Origin: Corticium candelabrum
Lineage: Eukaryota > Porifera > Homoscleromorpha > Homosclerophorida > Plakinidae
Direction: 5' to 3'
DNA length: 64,000 nt
NCBI RefSeq assembly: GCF_963422355.1
Contig: NC_085095.1
Location: 7,035,327 to 7,099,326 of the forward strand
The notes below the pieces were generated by a model that searched no databases, was not told the DNA's origin, and saw nothing but the letters and a program-made list of their open reading frames with translations. Positions within the stretch are counted from its first letter, which is position 1; every line of letters begins with the position of its first letter. Shown here piece after piece: positions 33,503 to 45,500 of this stretch. The position numbers were made by a program, and so were the translations under genes.

Positions 33503-33657
33503 GTTAACGCATGGTAGGGAGACGATATCCAGTTTATTGACCGAGGTCTTGAGGGGCTTCCCGAGATAATTAGCCGAGGCCTCGGCTAATTATCTCGGGA
33601 AGCCCCTCAAGACCTCGGTCAATAAACTGGATATCGTCGACTCTACCATGCGTTAAC
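33503..33657. repeat. 155-bp near-perfect palindrome without loop
   Basis: Arms 33503-33579 and 33580-33657 are reverse complements apart from one short mismatch/indel region near the outer ends. The centre is GCCGAGGCCTCGGC and the outer ends are GTTAACGCATGGTAG. It could extrude a cruciform or yield a hairpin RNA. It sits at the left end of the Crypton-like insertion. Confidence 0.9.
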
Positions 33658-33789
33658 CTATTTGTTGCATGTTTAACATCCTACTGTAATTAGCTATAGT
33701 TCATAGATTATTCAAGTTGAATTAGAGTGATTGTGTATTGCAATGACAGCTAGAGTTTTATGTCAAACAACCACATCTTGACAGCTGTG

Positions 33790-33877
33790 AAGTGTTGTTG
33801 ACGTGCACGTCAGCCCCATAAGGCCACGTGCTCAAAAGTATTAGTACAGTACAGTATCCACGTGTTTTGCCAGCGTG
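33790..33877 (+). promoter_or_regulatory. E-box-rich upstream region of the recombinase gene
   Basis: It contains the 14-bp palindrome TGACGTGCACGTCA and two further CACGTG sites within about 80 bases before the ATG. A promoter role is inferred from position and motif density. Confidence 0.35.
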
Positions 33878-35343
33878 ATGTCTGATCAGAAAGAAGACCG
33901 TAATAGTGACCAGGACGACGACTTTCAGCCGCCAACAAAGATGAGACGCATTGGTTCCAAAAAGGTTACCACTAGTACTAGCCACCTTGACAGCAGATTT
34001 GCTGAAAAGACGAGTACGGACAAAGTACGGGAGTACAGCAAGGGTACGGTTTGCAAGAACACGACTGCCTGCAACAGTTGGGCGATGCGAACATTTGAAG
34101 CATGGAGAAGCAATCGAAACAAGGATGCTCCACAAGAAGAGCAGGTACCCACAGACATTCTCTCAACGAAGGATTCACAACTTTTGCAAGAGTGGCTAAT
34201 ATGCTTCCTACTGGAGGCGAGGAAGACCAACGGTGACGAGTATCCTCCAAAAACTCTCGTACAATTGGTGTGTGGGCTACAACGTGTACTTCGAGCTCGG
34301 CACAGAAGCGATTCGTTTAATTTTTTCGACAAGGCAGACCATCGTTTTGAAGGTTTGCGCAATGCTCTTGATAAAGTCTGTCGAGAATTACGTCAAGAAG
34401 GACTAGGAACGATCTGCAAGAGTTCCAGTGTATTCACTGCTGAAGAAGAAGACAGTCTATGGAAGAAGGGAGTAATTGGGTTAGACACACCTGTAAAACT
34501 ACTGAGGGCAGTATTCTTTTATAATGGGATAAACTTTGCTCTTCGAGGTGGTGCGGAGCACAGAAGCCTCAAATGGAGTCAGGTGACTAGATGCAGCCAA
34601 ACCACAGACGGATTGTCAAAAGTCTGTTACATTTATGTTGAGCACGGATCCAATAATCATAGTGGTGGACTACGTGATTTACGGCATCCAAACAAAAAAG
34701 TCACAAGGTAAATTATAGTCAAGCTCCAACGTGTTTCTGTAAGGTAATAGCATTTTGTGGTTTGTGGTTTATCAGATACGCTAATGAAGAAGCTGGTGAC
34801 AGTTGCCACGTAAAAATTTTGAATCTCTATCTTAGTAAGTTGCCAGCAGGATTTTCTCGAGAAGCCTTCTATTATAAACCTTTGTCGTCTACTCCTTCAT
34901 TTGGTCCTTGGTATTCAAAGCAAGTAATCGGTCATAACACGTTGGCTACAATGATGAAAGTGATGACAGCTGAAGCTGGTCTTCCAGTTCGAACTAACGA
35001 CGCTCTTCGAGCTACTAGTGCGACAAGGCTGTTTCAAGCGGGAGTTCCTGAACATGTAATTCAAGGCAGAACCGGCCACAAAACCTTGCAAGCACTGAGA
35101 CAATATCAAGAGCCATCCGAATTGCAGCAAATGGCAGCGTGCAAAGTTTTGGACAATGGCCATGGACACACCGATCACACTGACGCAAAAGTCAAGGAGT
35201 CCGGAGAGACAACGGAACAGGCAGATGAGCTGAAAGTAGTCGAGGTTGAACAGCCGTCTGAAACGGGAAGACAGAATCCGGTCATTTCTGAGTGCGTCTT
35301 TACAAACTGCAGTACTGTGAACATTATTATTGGTAAAGAATAA
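33878..35343 (+). CDS. Crypton-like tyrosine recombinase (DUF3504-type)
   Basis: Two exons, 33878-34707 and 34776-35343, joined by a 68-bp intron (ACAAG|GTAAAT ... TTTATCAG|ATACG), give 465 residues in frame. The ATG at 33878 is preferred over the GTG one codon earlier. The N-terminus is acidic, then comes a basic KMRR segment. A helical DNA-binding region follows, with WLICFLLEARKTNGDEYPPK and LVCGLQRVLRARHR (about 106-142). The catalytic domain shows ALRGGAEHRSLKW (R223), the second box NDALRATSATRLFQAG (R355), H378 in RTGHKTLQALRQY and the tyrosine nucleophile Y387. The box II histidine of this family is aspartate here (D352). It would cut and rejoin DNA through a 3'-phosphotyrosine. Intact open frames suggest a young or domesticated copy. 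Confidence 0.8.
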
Positions 35344-35872
35344 GCTTGTAATCTAAAATAGGTATGCCCATGTATTGATTGCTAGTTGGTTTGCAGTATA
35401 CAGATTCTGACCGGTCAATATACGTCTAGTGACCGGTAAATATACAACATGTGGTTGAGTTGCTATGGTAGGAGTGTAATATAACGAGAAAAAGAATCCT
35501 AGCAACGGCGAAATAAACACCCAAACATGCAACAAATAAATAGAAACATCAAATGCAAACACGAGAACGCCACATGTTTTCTTGCAGATCAAGATGCGTT
35601 ATCTGTGAAGCCGAGATTCAATTTCAAATAGCTATCAGCAGTTCAATACAAAACAAGCAACTTTGTCTTTACTTTATCTTCTAATCTACACACAGTATTT
35701 GTATAATAAAATTCTCTCCATTTCTGATATTTTCTTCTGGATGATATTCTTCTATATTGTAGCTGCACGACAATAAGGCTGTTGGTTTGTTGTGTGTTGT
35801 CTTGTTTCTCTTATAGATAATTTCTTATTCGTTTCAGAGCAAACAACAACAACAACTATTATCTACAATATA
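35344..35872. other. gap between the recombinase gene and ROCO unit 2
   Basis: A repeated TGACCGGTCAATATA / TGACCGGTAAATATA pair lies at about 35408-35445, inside the insertion. From about 35530 the sequence matches the unit 1 3' flank (about 920 onward). No gene is seen. Confidence 0.5.
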
Positions 35873-36561
35873 TCACTCTGTATGACTCAAGTTCCCATCA
35901 GTTTGTGATAAGTTGAGATTCAATCTCCTGACTATTCCTCCCACTCCAGCTTTATCACAAGCGACCAACAACTGCTGGACTGTAGCATGTTGGGTTTGAT
36001 CTGTCCAGGCTGACAAAACTTTACGTAATTTTTCTTTCAACTCGTACCTTGGTTGGTCACATTCTTTCATTACTCCCCTTGTCACTCCAAGGTAAGTACC
36101 AATTTCACTCCAATGACTTCCGACATTTTCAGCTACTATTTCTATGATGACTGGAGTCACCTCAGAGTCACCATGTAAAGTCATCTCCTCGGCGTTTTGT
36201 ACTAATCCAGATGCTGCATCAGGTAACATCAAGTGACTCAAATGCTTTTGAGGCTCAGATGGAATGCGAGCAACAAGTAGAGCATCATACAATTCACATA
36301 CCATCAATGGGTTGTCTCTTGACTCTAACCACTCACTTAATATGCGGAATGCCGGTGGCTGGACGAAACTGGAGTCAGAAATGTTCTGCTGTAGCTTTGA
36401 TAACGTAGACTGGTCAGAACCAAATATGATACTTGTTAGGTTAGGCCAGAACTCTCCAACATCTCTTGCTATCTGGTGGAGATCCATTTGATCCACTGAA
36501 GTTCCACCTTCTGAAGACAAAACGTGACATAAAGGAATACCTTTCTTTACACTTGGACACA
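35873..36561 (-). CDS. LRR-Roc-COR-Death protein, unit 2, exon 3 (two Death domains)
   Basis: Encodes about residues 1625-1853. The two Death domains match unit 1; the second reads VGSHWSEIGTYLGVT...LSAWTDQ...VQQLLVACDKAGVGG. Acceptor TATTTAG ends at 36562, giving GV across the junction after a 67-bp intron. Relative to unit 1 a four-base deletion lies after GGIVRR in a short GAGA repeat. It shifts frame, so the final residues read LNLNLSQTDGNLSHTE instead of EIESKLGTN. The Death folds themselves are complete, so signalling may persist with a changed tail. Confidence 0.85.
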
Positions 36562-36628
36562 CTAAATAAATACAAAAATACATACACACACATTCTATGT
36601 GAAGACAAGATTTGTGTTTGTTGTTTAC

Positions 36629-38698
36629 CCTGTTTTAGTGCTTGGATGTGTTTTGACATCTGTGCACTGTATCTTCCTGCTACAGCATCTACAGCAAATG
36701 ATCCCCACGATTCATTTAGCTTAAACTGCTTAGGTCGACTGAGGGAAGACTCTGTACTTGTGGTAGATGAACTTCCACTGTAGATGAATTTATCAAAGAG
36801 AACACCAGGAACAGACTGGAGAAGATTCTCCATATCTGACACACAACGAAGAAGAACATGCCACAATCTGCCAACACTGTGATGTGACTTGACTACTCTA
36901 CCACTGAGACATATAGAGCCAGATGAAGAATTCTTGCTGCAATTGAAAAGCAAAGTCACTGCACTATAACACATGAGCAGTCCACTGCTCCAGTGACGAA
37001 TAAAATTGGAGTGACGATGGCAACGAGCAGACAGTCGTTCAAATAAACCCAATGGACAATCATATGCAAATGAGTATTTGACTGCAACTTGTATGACTCC
37101 ATGTGGTATATCTAGAGGCCAAAGTTCACTAACATCTTCTGGTTTCTCATCATTGAGTAACCATGGCAACAACAAGCCAACATTATGTTGTTTTAGCTTA
37201 GAAATCATTTCTTTGCAACTGTCTCTCTGCTCTTGGTGACGATTTTGTTCTATTGTGTGACCAGATGAATCTGATGTCGGATTGGTGCTAATTGGCGGAG
37301 TGAAAGTGATCTGACATCTTCCCCAAGTGTGTTCCAGTTCTTGAACTACATCACTTGGTGAGCCAGTTAGATAACCAAAGTCGAGAGCAAGAAAAAGCTT
37401 AATAAACACATCAACATGACGATCTGCAGTAAGATGGAACTCACTCCACAGTGCCAGCAGCATAGATATCCTAGCAATTCCATCAGAAACAAGATCACGT
37501 TTCATCTCCTCAAACTTCTGAGGACCTACATCTGCCCCAATAAACCGATAATCATATTTTAAAGATTCGTGATCATGTCTGAAAACAGCTTTCAGTAAAG
37601 TGACCACAGATGGTGGTACAGGAAAGAGAACTTCTGCTAAAGTCAGGTGATGAGAGTAATACAGAATGCTTCCTACCTGGTTCAGATAGTTTAGCAACTC
37701 ACGACAGCTTTCTTCTGTCAGTCCGTGCTCTAGACACAGTTGCATTGCATAAGAGACATCTGTAATGGGGACAGACGTGTGAAGTTGTGGTGTAATCAAC
37801 TTGTCTTCTACAGTTACCCATGATGACGGCAACTCTGTGTGCAGTGAAGGCAGCAGCCTTTCATTACCACACAGTTCTCTTAAACGATTCTTCACACTGA
37901 CCACTCCCTCATGTGTCAAGGCACTCGTAAATAGTACATTTTCTTCAACAGTTATTCGCTGAAAGTCAAAAAAGTGAACACGTTCTGATACGTATTTGCT
38001 TGGAGAATCACCAGCTGCCATTTGTTTCATTCGACCAATCTCAGCTTGTCTGTTTTCTAGGAATTCGTGTAAACAAGTGTGCAGATGTTCACTCCACTTT
38101 CTACTCATTTCTTCTCTTGATATGTCGACCATCAGATCAACTTTACTCACAACAATAGCAATGTGAGCTCTGCTGTTTCTGTCATACACAACTTGCAGGA
38201 AATCTGCAATATTTTGTCGAAAACATTGTTGAGCGAACTTATACTGACTGCTGTCCACAACAATCAATACCAATGAATTGTCACTGATAAACAGCTGGTT
38301 AGTTAGCATGTATGCTCTATGGCCACCACTGTCAATGACTTTGCATTCTATTTTATCATCCAGCTTCATTACTTTTTCTACTATCCCTATAGTTCTCTCA
38401 TCGGGTTCTGCCAGAAATGGTTTACCACTCTCCAGTGCTTCAACGAAGCTTGTTTTTCCTGCCATTGTAGTTCCCATCACTAGAATCTTTATTCTGCCAC
38501 GTCGCACTCCACCCACCTTATCCAGCTCATGGAAATATTCTCTTATAACACGAATACCTTGGTTGCACACTTCAATGGGTGGAAACACTAATGGGCATCC
38601 ATACACTTTCAATGTCTTAAGTTGGGAGCTAAAGACAAATTCCTTCGAAAGATGAGTGACTGAAGTTCCTGATATGTCGACTTCCTCGATTGTGACTT
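36629..38698 (-). CDS. LRR-Roc-COR-Death protein, unit 2, exon 2 (Roc GTPase and COR)
   Basis: Encodes residues 935-1624 in 2,070 bp, the same length as in unit 1. The P-loop is GTTMAGKTS (1010-1018), the G3 motif DSGGHR from 1057, and SKVD is conserved. The COR domain follows, including WVTVEDKL at its start. Acceptor TACTTGTAG ends at 38699 and the donor is CAGG|GTAAAC at 36629/36628. The copies differ at scattered residues, mostly conservative, with no stops in over 2 kb. This indicates selection on this exon after duplication. Confidence 0.9.
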
Positions 38699-38900
38699 CT
38701 ACAAGTACATACAAAACAGAAATATTGAGTAAACAAGTACATATAGTGTAGACTGAAACCCAACAATCATTTTACAAAGAAACAAATACAGGTAACTTTC
38801 AATCACTTCATTCATTAGACTTTCTGTCTTATCATCTTGATAACACACTTCAGCTTTGTTTTACTCCATTATCATTATGCTATAAACTATTATCTGTTAG

Positions 38901-41900
38901 TGTCACAGGTAACTGCATCCTTAGCACGTGCTCAGCCGGTCTTGCTGTTAACTCAAGTTGATCTATTTCAAGATACGAGACAGACTAGTTGTAGGAATAA
39001 TGAATGACCGTATACAGCAACGACTGTTGGTAGAAAAAGAGCTGACATTCAAGAGAGCGTATGAATTAGCGATTGCACAAGAAACAGCCGAAAAGAATAC
39101 CACAGAGTCAAAGCAGAAGAAAGCAATGAGGACACCTGACAACCCAGAGGGAGTGTCCGTACTCCAGTTACAGAACAGTCTGCACACCAGTTACAAAAGC
39201 AACAAGTACCCAAAGCAGGCAATTACACAGACCGACTGACAAGATATCCAGTTGTTGTTATCACTGTGGTAAACAGGGACACATACAGTTCGAGTGCTGG
39301 TTCAAGAATGTCAAATGTTATGGTTGCGGCAAAATTGGGCATGCAAAGGCTGTTTGTCGCAAAGTGAAAAAACGGCCCAGAAAGAGGACAGTAGTAAAGG
39401 TACATACAAAATTGGCTATTAGAAAGTGCAGTCAGATACAAATGAGGATGAGGACGTTGAGTGAATTAGTAGCAATATTCAAGCGTTACACAAAAGAAAA
39501 GAGAAGCCTATGAAGACAACGTTGACTGTACAAGGACAGCCACTGGAGATGGAAATAGACAGGGGACCGAGTGTCAGTACTGTGAGCAAAACAACATGAA
39601 AGTCAGTCTGGAAGAAACGTGAGGCACCATTGAAAGATACAAAGAAGATGCTGAAGACATATACTGGGCAACTGGCAACTGTCTGTGGAAAGCTGAGAGT
39701 GTGGGTAGACACTACGGATGAATGCCGCTTGTCTCTTCCGCTTGTTGTAGTGGTAGGCTCTGGCCCGAGTTTGTTAGGAAGAAACTGGATTCGACAAGTA
39801 CAAATTGATTGAGAAAGAGTTCATCTTTTGGAGGCAAACCCTCACCAAGGAAAAGTGGAAAGGTTAGTGTTATTACACAGTGAAGTGTTCAGTGGGAAGT
39901 TAGGCAGATTACAAAGTGTGGAAGTGAAATTACCAGTGACAGAAACGACGAGTCCCAAGTTTTACCGACCAAGACAAGAGAAGATAGAAGAAGAATAGTT
40001 CAACCTTACAAAAGCCGGAACTATTAAGTCAATGCATTATTCGGAGTGGGCGGCTCCCATAGTTCCAGTATTGAAAAACAGTGGAAAGGTCAGAATCTGT
40101 GAAGACTATCGATTGACAATGAATCAAGTGTTGAAATGCGCTATTTATCTGATTCCATGCATTGAAACTTGTTTGCTCAAATAGCAGGAGGACAGCAGTT
40201 TACAACCCTGGATTTGGATAGAGCATATCAACAGCTTGTACTTGATGAGGAATCACGTAAGGATGTCGTCACCAATACTCACCAGGGATTATATCAGTAT
40301 AATAGACTACCGCTTGGTGTTTCGTCGGCTCCTGGTATCTTTCAAAGGACGATGGAAACTCTGTTGCAAGCAATTCCATGAGTAGTGGTCTACTTAGATG
40401 ACTTATTAATAACAAGATGAAATGAACAAGAGCATTTGTCTAACTTAGGAAAGATGTTGACAAAATTGGAAGAGGCTGGACTAAGGCTGAATAAAAACAA
40501 ATGCCGATTCATGCAATCTGAAGTAGTGTATTTGGACATGTAATTGACAAGATAGAGTTACACCGGACAAGAGACAAATTCAGGATGAAGAACCCACACC
40601 ACAAAATGTGACATAACTAAAAGCGTACCTAGGATTGCTATCTTATTACAGCAACAGTTCTAGCTCCACTACATTGATTGTTACGAAAAGGAGTACAGTG
40701 GAACTGGTCATGTGAACAAGAATGAGCTTATCGCCAATCAAAACAACTGTTAATGTCAGCCAAAGTGTTAGCACATTTCGATCCACAGCAAGAGTCCATC
40801 ATCACCTGTGATGGTTTGTCATATGGTTTAGGTGCTGTATTGGCTCAGAGAGAGGACAGAAAAGAACATCCAGTAGCATTTGCATCGAGAACATTGATGA
40901 AAGCGGAGAGGAATTACGCACAGGTGGAAAGAGAAGCGTTGGCAGTAATTTTGGTCTACAAAGATTCACCAATATCTGTTTGGTAGAGAGTTTGTGCTAG
41001 TCTAAGACCATAAACCACTGGTAGAATCGATTATTGGGGGAAATACGCCTCTTCCGCCAATGGCATCAGTGAGAATCCATCGATGGGCCATGATCCTATA
41101 GGGTTACAGTTATAAGTTGCGATGCAAACTAGGACGGGACATCGGTAATACAGATGCCTGCAGTTGATTACCCTTACAACTATCGTCGACAACTGAGGAA
41201 GAACCACAGACAATTCAATTTTACAGCAACTGGAATCGTCACCAGTACTGGCAAAAGATGTTAGAAGATGGACAGAACAAGACCCTACACTGTCTAAGGT
41301 ACAATATCACGTCAATCATGGTTGGTCCAATAAACCACTAATCGAAGTGTTGACTCCTTAGTGGCGAAAAGCATGTGAATTATATAAAGAAGAGAGATGC
41401 GTATTATGGGAGTACAGGGTGATTGTACCACCACAAGGGCAACAACAACTTTTGAAGTTACATGCTGGTCATCCTGGTGTGGCACGGATGAAAGGCTTAG
41501 CCAGAACCATAGTCTGGTGGCCTGGACTGGATGGAGACATTGAATGCAAGGTCGGAAGTTGTTCTAGTTGTCAAGAAACAAGGAACGCACCACCAAAAGC
41601 TCCATTGCATCCCTGATAGTAGCTCCATCAGCCATGGATGAGGGTGCACATGGACTACGCTGGACCCTTGCTAAGAAAAATGTTTCTTGTACTCATTGAT
41701 GCAACTCAAAGTGGATGAAAGTCGAACCTCTACAATCAGCGACTACGAAAACTACGGTGAAAAAGTTAAGAAAATTTTCTCAACTCGTGAAATTCCTGAA
41801 AAACTGGTATCAGACAATGGGTCAGTATTCACCAGTCAAGAGTTTAACATAGACCACGTTAGAAACAGCACCTTACCATCCGTCAAGTAATGGGCTGGCA

Positions 41901-43241
41901 GAAAGAGTAGTACAAGTATTGAAGAAAAGACTGTCCCTAGCAAAACAAGGAACATTGACATATCGCTTGACACAAGTGTTGTTACAGCTACCGGATTACA
42001 CCGCATTCCACGACAGGAATATCGCTTGTGGAATTATTAATGGATTGCAAATTACAGTCACGTTTAGATTTGTTACACACCAACTTGGAGGAAATGGTAC
42101 ACAAAAAACAATGGCAACAGAAACATTTCTACAAGGGTAACCGAAATAGAATGATAGACCTCTACAATGGAGCGAGTCTATGTGCGCAATTGCAACAGAG
42201 GTCGTCCTTGGGTAGATGGTGTAGTTCAGTCGAAACAAGCCCCCTATCATACACTATCAAACTGGAAGATGGAAAGGCAGTCAAACAACATTTAGATCAG
42301 ATTCGGAAAACCTTACAATCAGAAACACATGAAAGAGGTAAACCAGAAGACCTACTAGTGAAACCAATACATCCACAGGATAAACCATGTTCAAGAGCAA
42401 TGGTACCGGTATCGCCAGGGCAACCCGAAGAGTGGCATGTCACACCAGACTTACCAGAGCAACAACAAGATGGAGTTGACAAACAAATAGAACCATTGCC
42501 GGAAATTAGCACAGAACCAGAAAACTTAGAGACACACGTGCAACCAACTGTAGCATCAAATCTAGGTGCCAACAAAGGAGTGACTCCAGTCGCCGTTCCA
42601 GCAAAGAAGAAAGGCACCAGACAGACTGAATTTTTAGTAGATTAGACTATTGTGTTGTACTGCATCCCTCTTAATTGTTAATATCAGTCACAAAGTCAGG
42701 GGAAAGGATGTAGTATATAAATCCGGGAACTTGCACTGTTACAATTCAGTCATTAACTGGCATTTATGACTAGCCAGTCATTCTTGAAATAGATCGACTA
42801 TTAATCTAAATCGTTGTACTATTACTGATGGCTTTGGGTCAAAATGTTCTGTCAACGTCTGTAGTATTTCGTCGACTGTCTTCTCTTTAGGCTTCCACTA
42901 AACTTCGTAGAGTTCGATACGTGCAACCTCTAATCACGGTTACTAGAATAGCTCTTTGTCTATCAGCGTCGTCTATGCCATTTGCTGCGAAGTATTGTTC
43001 TAAACTTTCTGCGTAAAGTGGCCATTCCTCCTTAGCTTTCATTCGTCAAACTCTGCTATTTGTACGAATACTGCCGTCATCCTCGTCGCCAGATGTCACA
43101 GGTAGCAACGTCCTTAGCACACGCTCAGCCGGTCTTGCTGTTAACTCAAGTCAATCTATTTCAAGAATGATTGGCTAGTCTTAAATGACGGTCAATGACT
43201 GAAATGTAACACAATACAAGTTCTCGGATGTATGTACTACA
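38901..43241. mobile_element. Gypsy X insertion, copy 2 (longest, internally inverted)
   Basis: Flanked by GTTAG on both sides (38896-38900, 43242-43246). An antisense LTR start TGTCACAGG is at the left edge, and an antisense LTR (43094-43241) ending TGTATGTACTACA is at the right edge. Between them gag-pol runs in sense. It has two CCHC knuckles near 39255-39360 (the second CYGCGKIGHAKAVC), protease, RT (40170-40420), RNase H (DGLSYGLGAVLAQRED near 40810), integrase zinc finger (41460-41590), core and tail to 42645. A polypurine run and partial sense LTR follow (42709-42800), then antisense gag (42801-43090). Dozens of small breaks make it inactive. Confidence 0.85.
43094..43241 (-). repeat. 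antisense LTR at the right end of Gypsy X copy 2
   Basis: 148 bp preceded by CATCCTCGTCGCCAGA, the reverse complement of the primer-binding region and gag start. It is directly followed by the target duplication GTTAG. Confidence 0.75.
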
Positions 43242-43246
43242 GTTAG

Positions 43247-45075
43247 TCTACTAAACACAACATTTATCATATTCACATCAGAAAGCAGCAAACTTGCCAA
43301 CTACATGCATGCCATACTTACCATCCATAATTAAGACTAAATCATCCAACACTCTAGTTTAATCTTACAACGGATATAAGTTAATGACTAACTAAAATGG
43401 TTACGGATTTTACTGTACAAGTGCAATCTACAATGTGAAATGCAACTAATTTATTAGTAAGTTGCTTACTGATTAGAAATGATGACAAATCATCTATAAA
43501 CTTATTTTGTTGCAAGTTGTCAAGTGTATTCCTACGTTTGATAGGATAATTTTTAGAGCATCAAGGCATTACACATAGCAACGGTTGATACACTAGCAAA
43601 CAAGTCAATACAACAACGACTGAATACACCTAGCAACACCTTTGTATTGCAATGGTACGGGGACTTTCATTCTCCGTTCTTCCCTTGGGAAGTTGCCACG
43701 TCAATCAATCAATCAATCAAGAACACACATCACTTCACAGGTCCATTACTGAGGACAGTCACGTACATAAACCCCAAAGTAAAACTATTCATATTTGGTG
43801 CCTTATAGCTCAAACTTTTTGTTAATAGGATGTGGCAAAAGACAACATGCAAGAGAGGCAACATGCAACAAAACACTTAACATGGCAGGATCGACTATAC
43901 CACAATACCCCTCAACTACTCAGGCTTCCCTCAAAGATTTACTTGAAGCCCTTGAAGCCCTTGAGTCTCGGAAATGTTTGTTCTATTGTCTCACAGACCA
44001 TGTTCTAACTCATATTTAGACCATACATGAATGTAAAACGAGCTTTTCTTTGAAGATTGCTGGCAGATTGAACAGTTTATTTCACATAATACCATGTGGT
44101 TTTCAGTTAGTACCATGTGGTTTGTTCAGTATAATTGCTTTATAGAGCACAAAGCAAAATTACAGAACACCACAATCTACCTCCAATGATATTCCAAAGT
44201 TAAAATTTACTACCACATTTCCAGAAAAAGCAAAAGTGCCCTTCTCCTTTTCCTTGATTTTAGTCCCTCCAGTTTCAGTATAATTGACATGTTGGCAGCT
44301 GCTGATAGTCATCTGCGATTTTAAATTATCTTGGTCTTCGTTGCTTTGTGAGGAGCTTGCAATTTTTCTTATACCAGAATATCATGGCTGCATGGCACCA
44401 GGCCTTTCGTACTCCCGTACAGAATTGCTTCTGTTTCCAGTTTGTCTCATGATGAGTTGTTCATCCACATTTTGTTAAACAATTCTGTAAGAACGAAAAA
44501 CTGTCACGGCCCAATCTTAAACACATGCAAATCGATTTTTGGATTGATCTGTGCTCAACTGGAAGTCTTCAGTATCGTCCAAATCTTCTTGTAGCCATTC
44601 TTGAAACAAGCAATCTGACTTGCAGACAAATGAGACCAGAAAGAACTGCCTTCTGCCAACTTACACGTGCATGCCACTAGCTGTAACTGAAGTAAGCCAA
44701 CTAAGCCAACTACGTGCTTCAGCTGCACAGCACGTGTTTGCGTAACCACACGCTTGGTAGAAACAGCAACTAGCCCCTGTGTGGATGTCCTGTCATTACT
44801 AAAATAATGCGTGGCTAATAAACATGGGCATGTATGGTCTAAGTCGGATAAACAACCTGTCCTCAGGGACTATGAGCTGTAACTCCCTCGAGACAACCTC
44901 TGAAGTGCTGTTGGTCTCGGGCTCAACCACATCAGCGCTTCCTCGGCTTCTTCTCGAGGGAGTTACAGCTGCATTATGCCATAGTCCCCTCAGTCAGGGT
45001 GTCTATCCTATACCTAAATGAAATTAGTGGTATGTCTCTCTAGTTATGACAGTCACAAGTCATACTACTATTTAC
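43247..45075 (-). other. intron segment, second copy
   Basis: About 43550-45070 matches 6650-8110 and 50740-52400. The first 300 bases match 50442-50740 and are absent from unit 1. It contains an exon-like relic at 44160-44484 in which the end reads GNVVVNFNFGISLEVDC before a stop. Confidence 0.6.
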
Positions 45076-45500
45076 CTGTATTTGGTACACTTTCTATACC
45101 ACAGTTCCTTAGATCCAATCTCCACAAGTTCAGTCCATTCCATATATTGTTGGGAAGACAAAACAATCTCTTGTTACCAGATAAATTCAATGTTTGTAAA
45201 TGTTTCCACTGCAAACATGAAAATGTGGGAAATACTTTTAGTTTGATTTCTGACAAATCCAGCTCTTCTAGATCATGAAGATCATTCAATTCAGCTGATA
45301 GATGCTGTATGTTACACCAACTCAAATTTAACTTTTTCAACTTGGTAAGACCTGTACATGAGAATGTCTGAAGATTCTTGTTCCAAAACAAATCCAGCTC
45401 TTCTAGATCTTGAAGATCATTCCATTCAGCTGGCAGCTGCTGTATGTTACACCAACTCAAATTTAACTTTTTCAACTTGGTAAGACCTGTACATGAGAAC
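45076..45500 (-). pseudogene. 3' end of a third LRR exon, truncated at a Gypsy junction
   Basis: This piece holds one full 45-residue cassette (SWCNIQQLPAEWNDL, DLFWNKNLQTF), one terminal cassette and the end cap up to VPNT. The donor ACAG|GTAAAT at 45076/45075 is intact. Upstream it is cut at about 45500 and fused to the Gypsy X protease region read in the opposite direction. CTGAAGA occurs in both parent sequences at the junction. It has no start codon of its own kind and is a leftover of a third gene copy, although its donor could still be used. Confidence 0.85.

Larger units (their letters stand above)
33490..35530 (+). mobile_element. Crypton-like insertion in the unit 2 flank
   Basis: The duplicated flank is continuous in unit 1 near 900-920 but is split here by about 2 kb. 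The inserted segment starts with a 155-bp palindrome and holds one gene for a tyrosine recombinase. No long terminal repeats are present, as expected for Cryptons, which move by recombination. Exact ends are uncertain because both borders are AT-rich. Confidence 0.55.
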
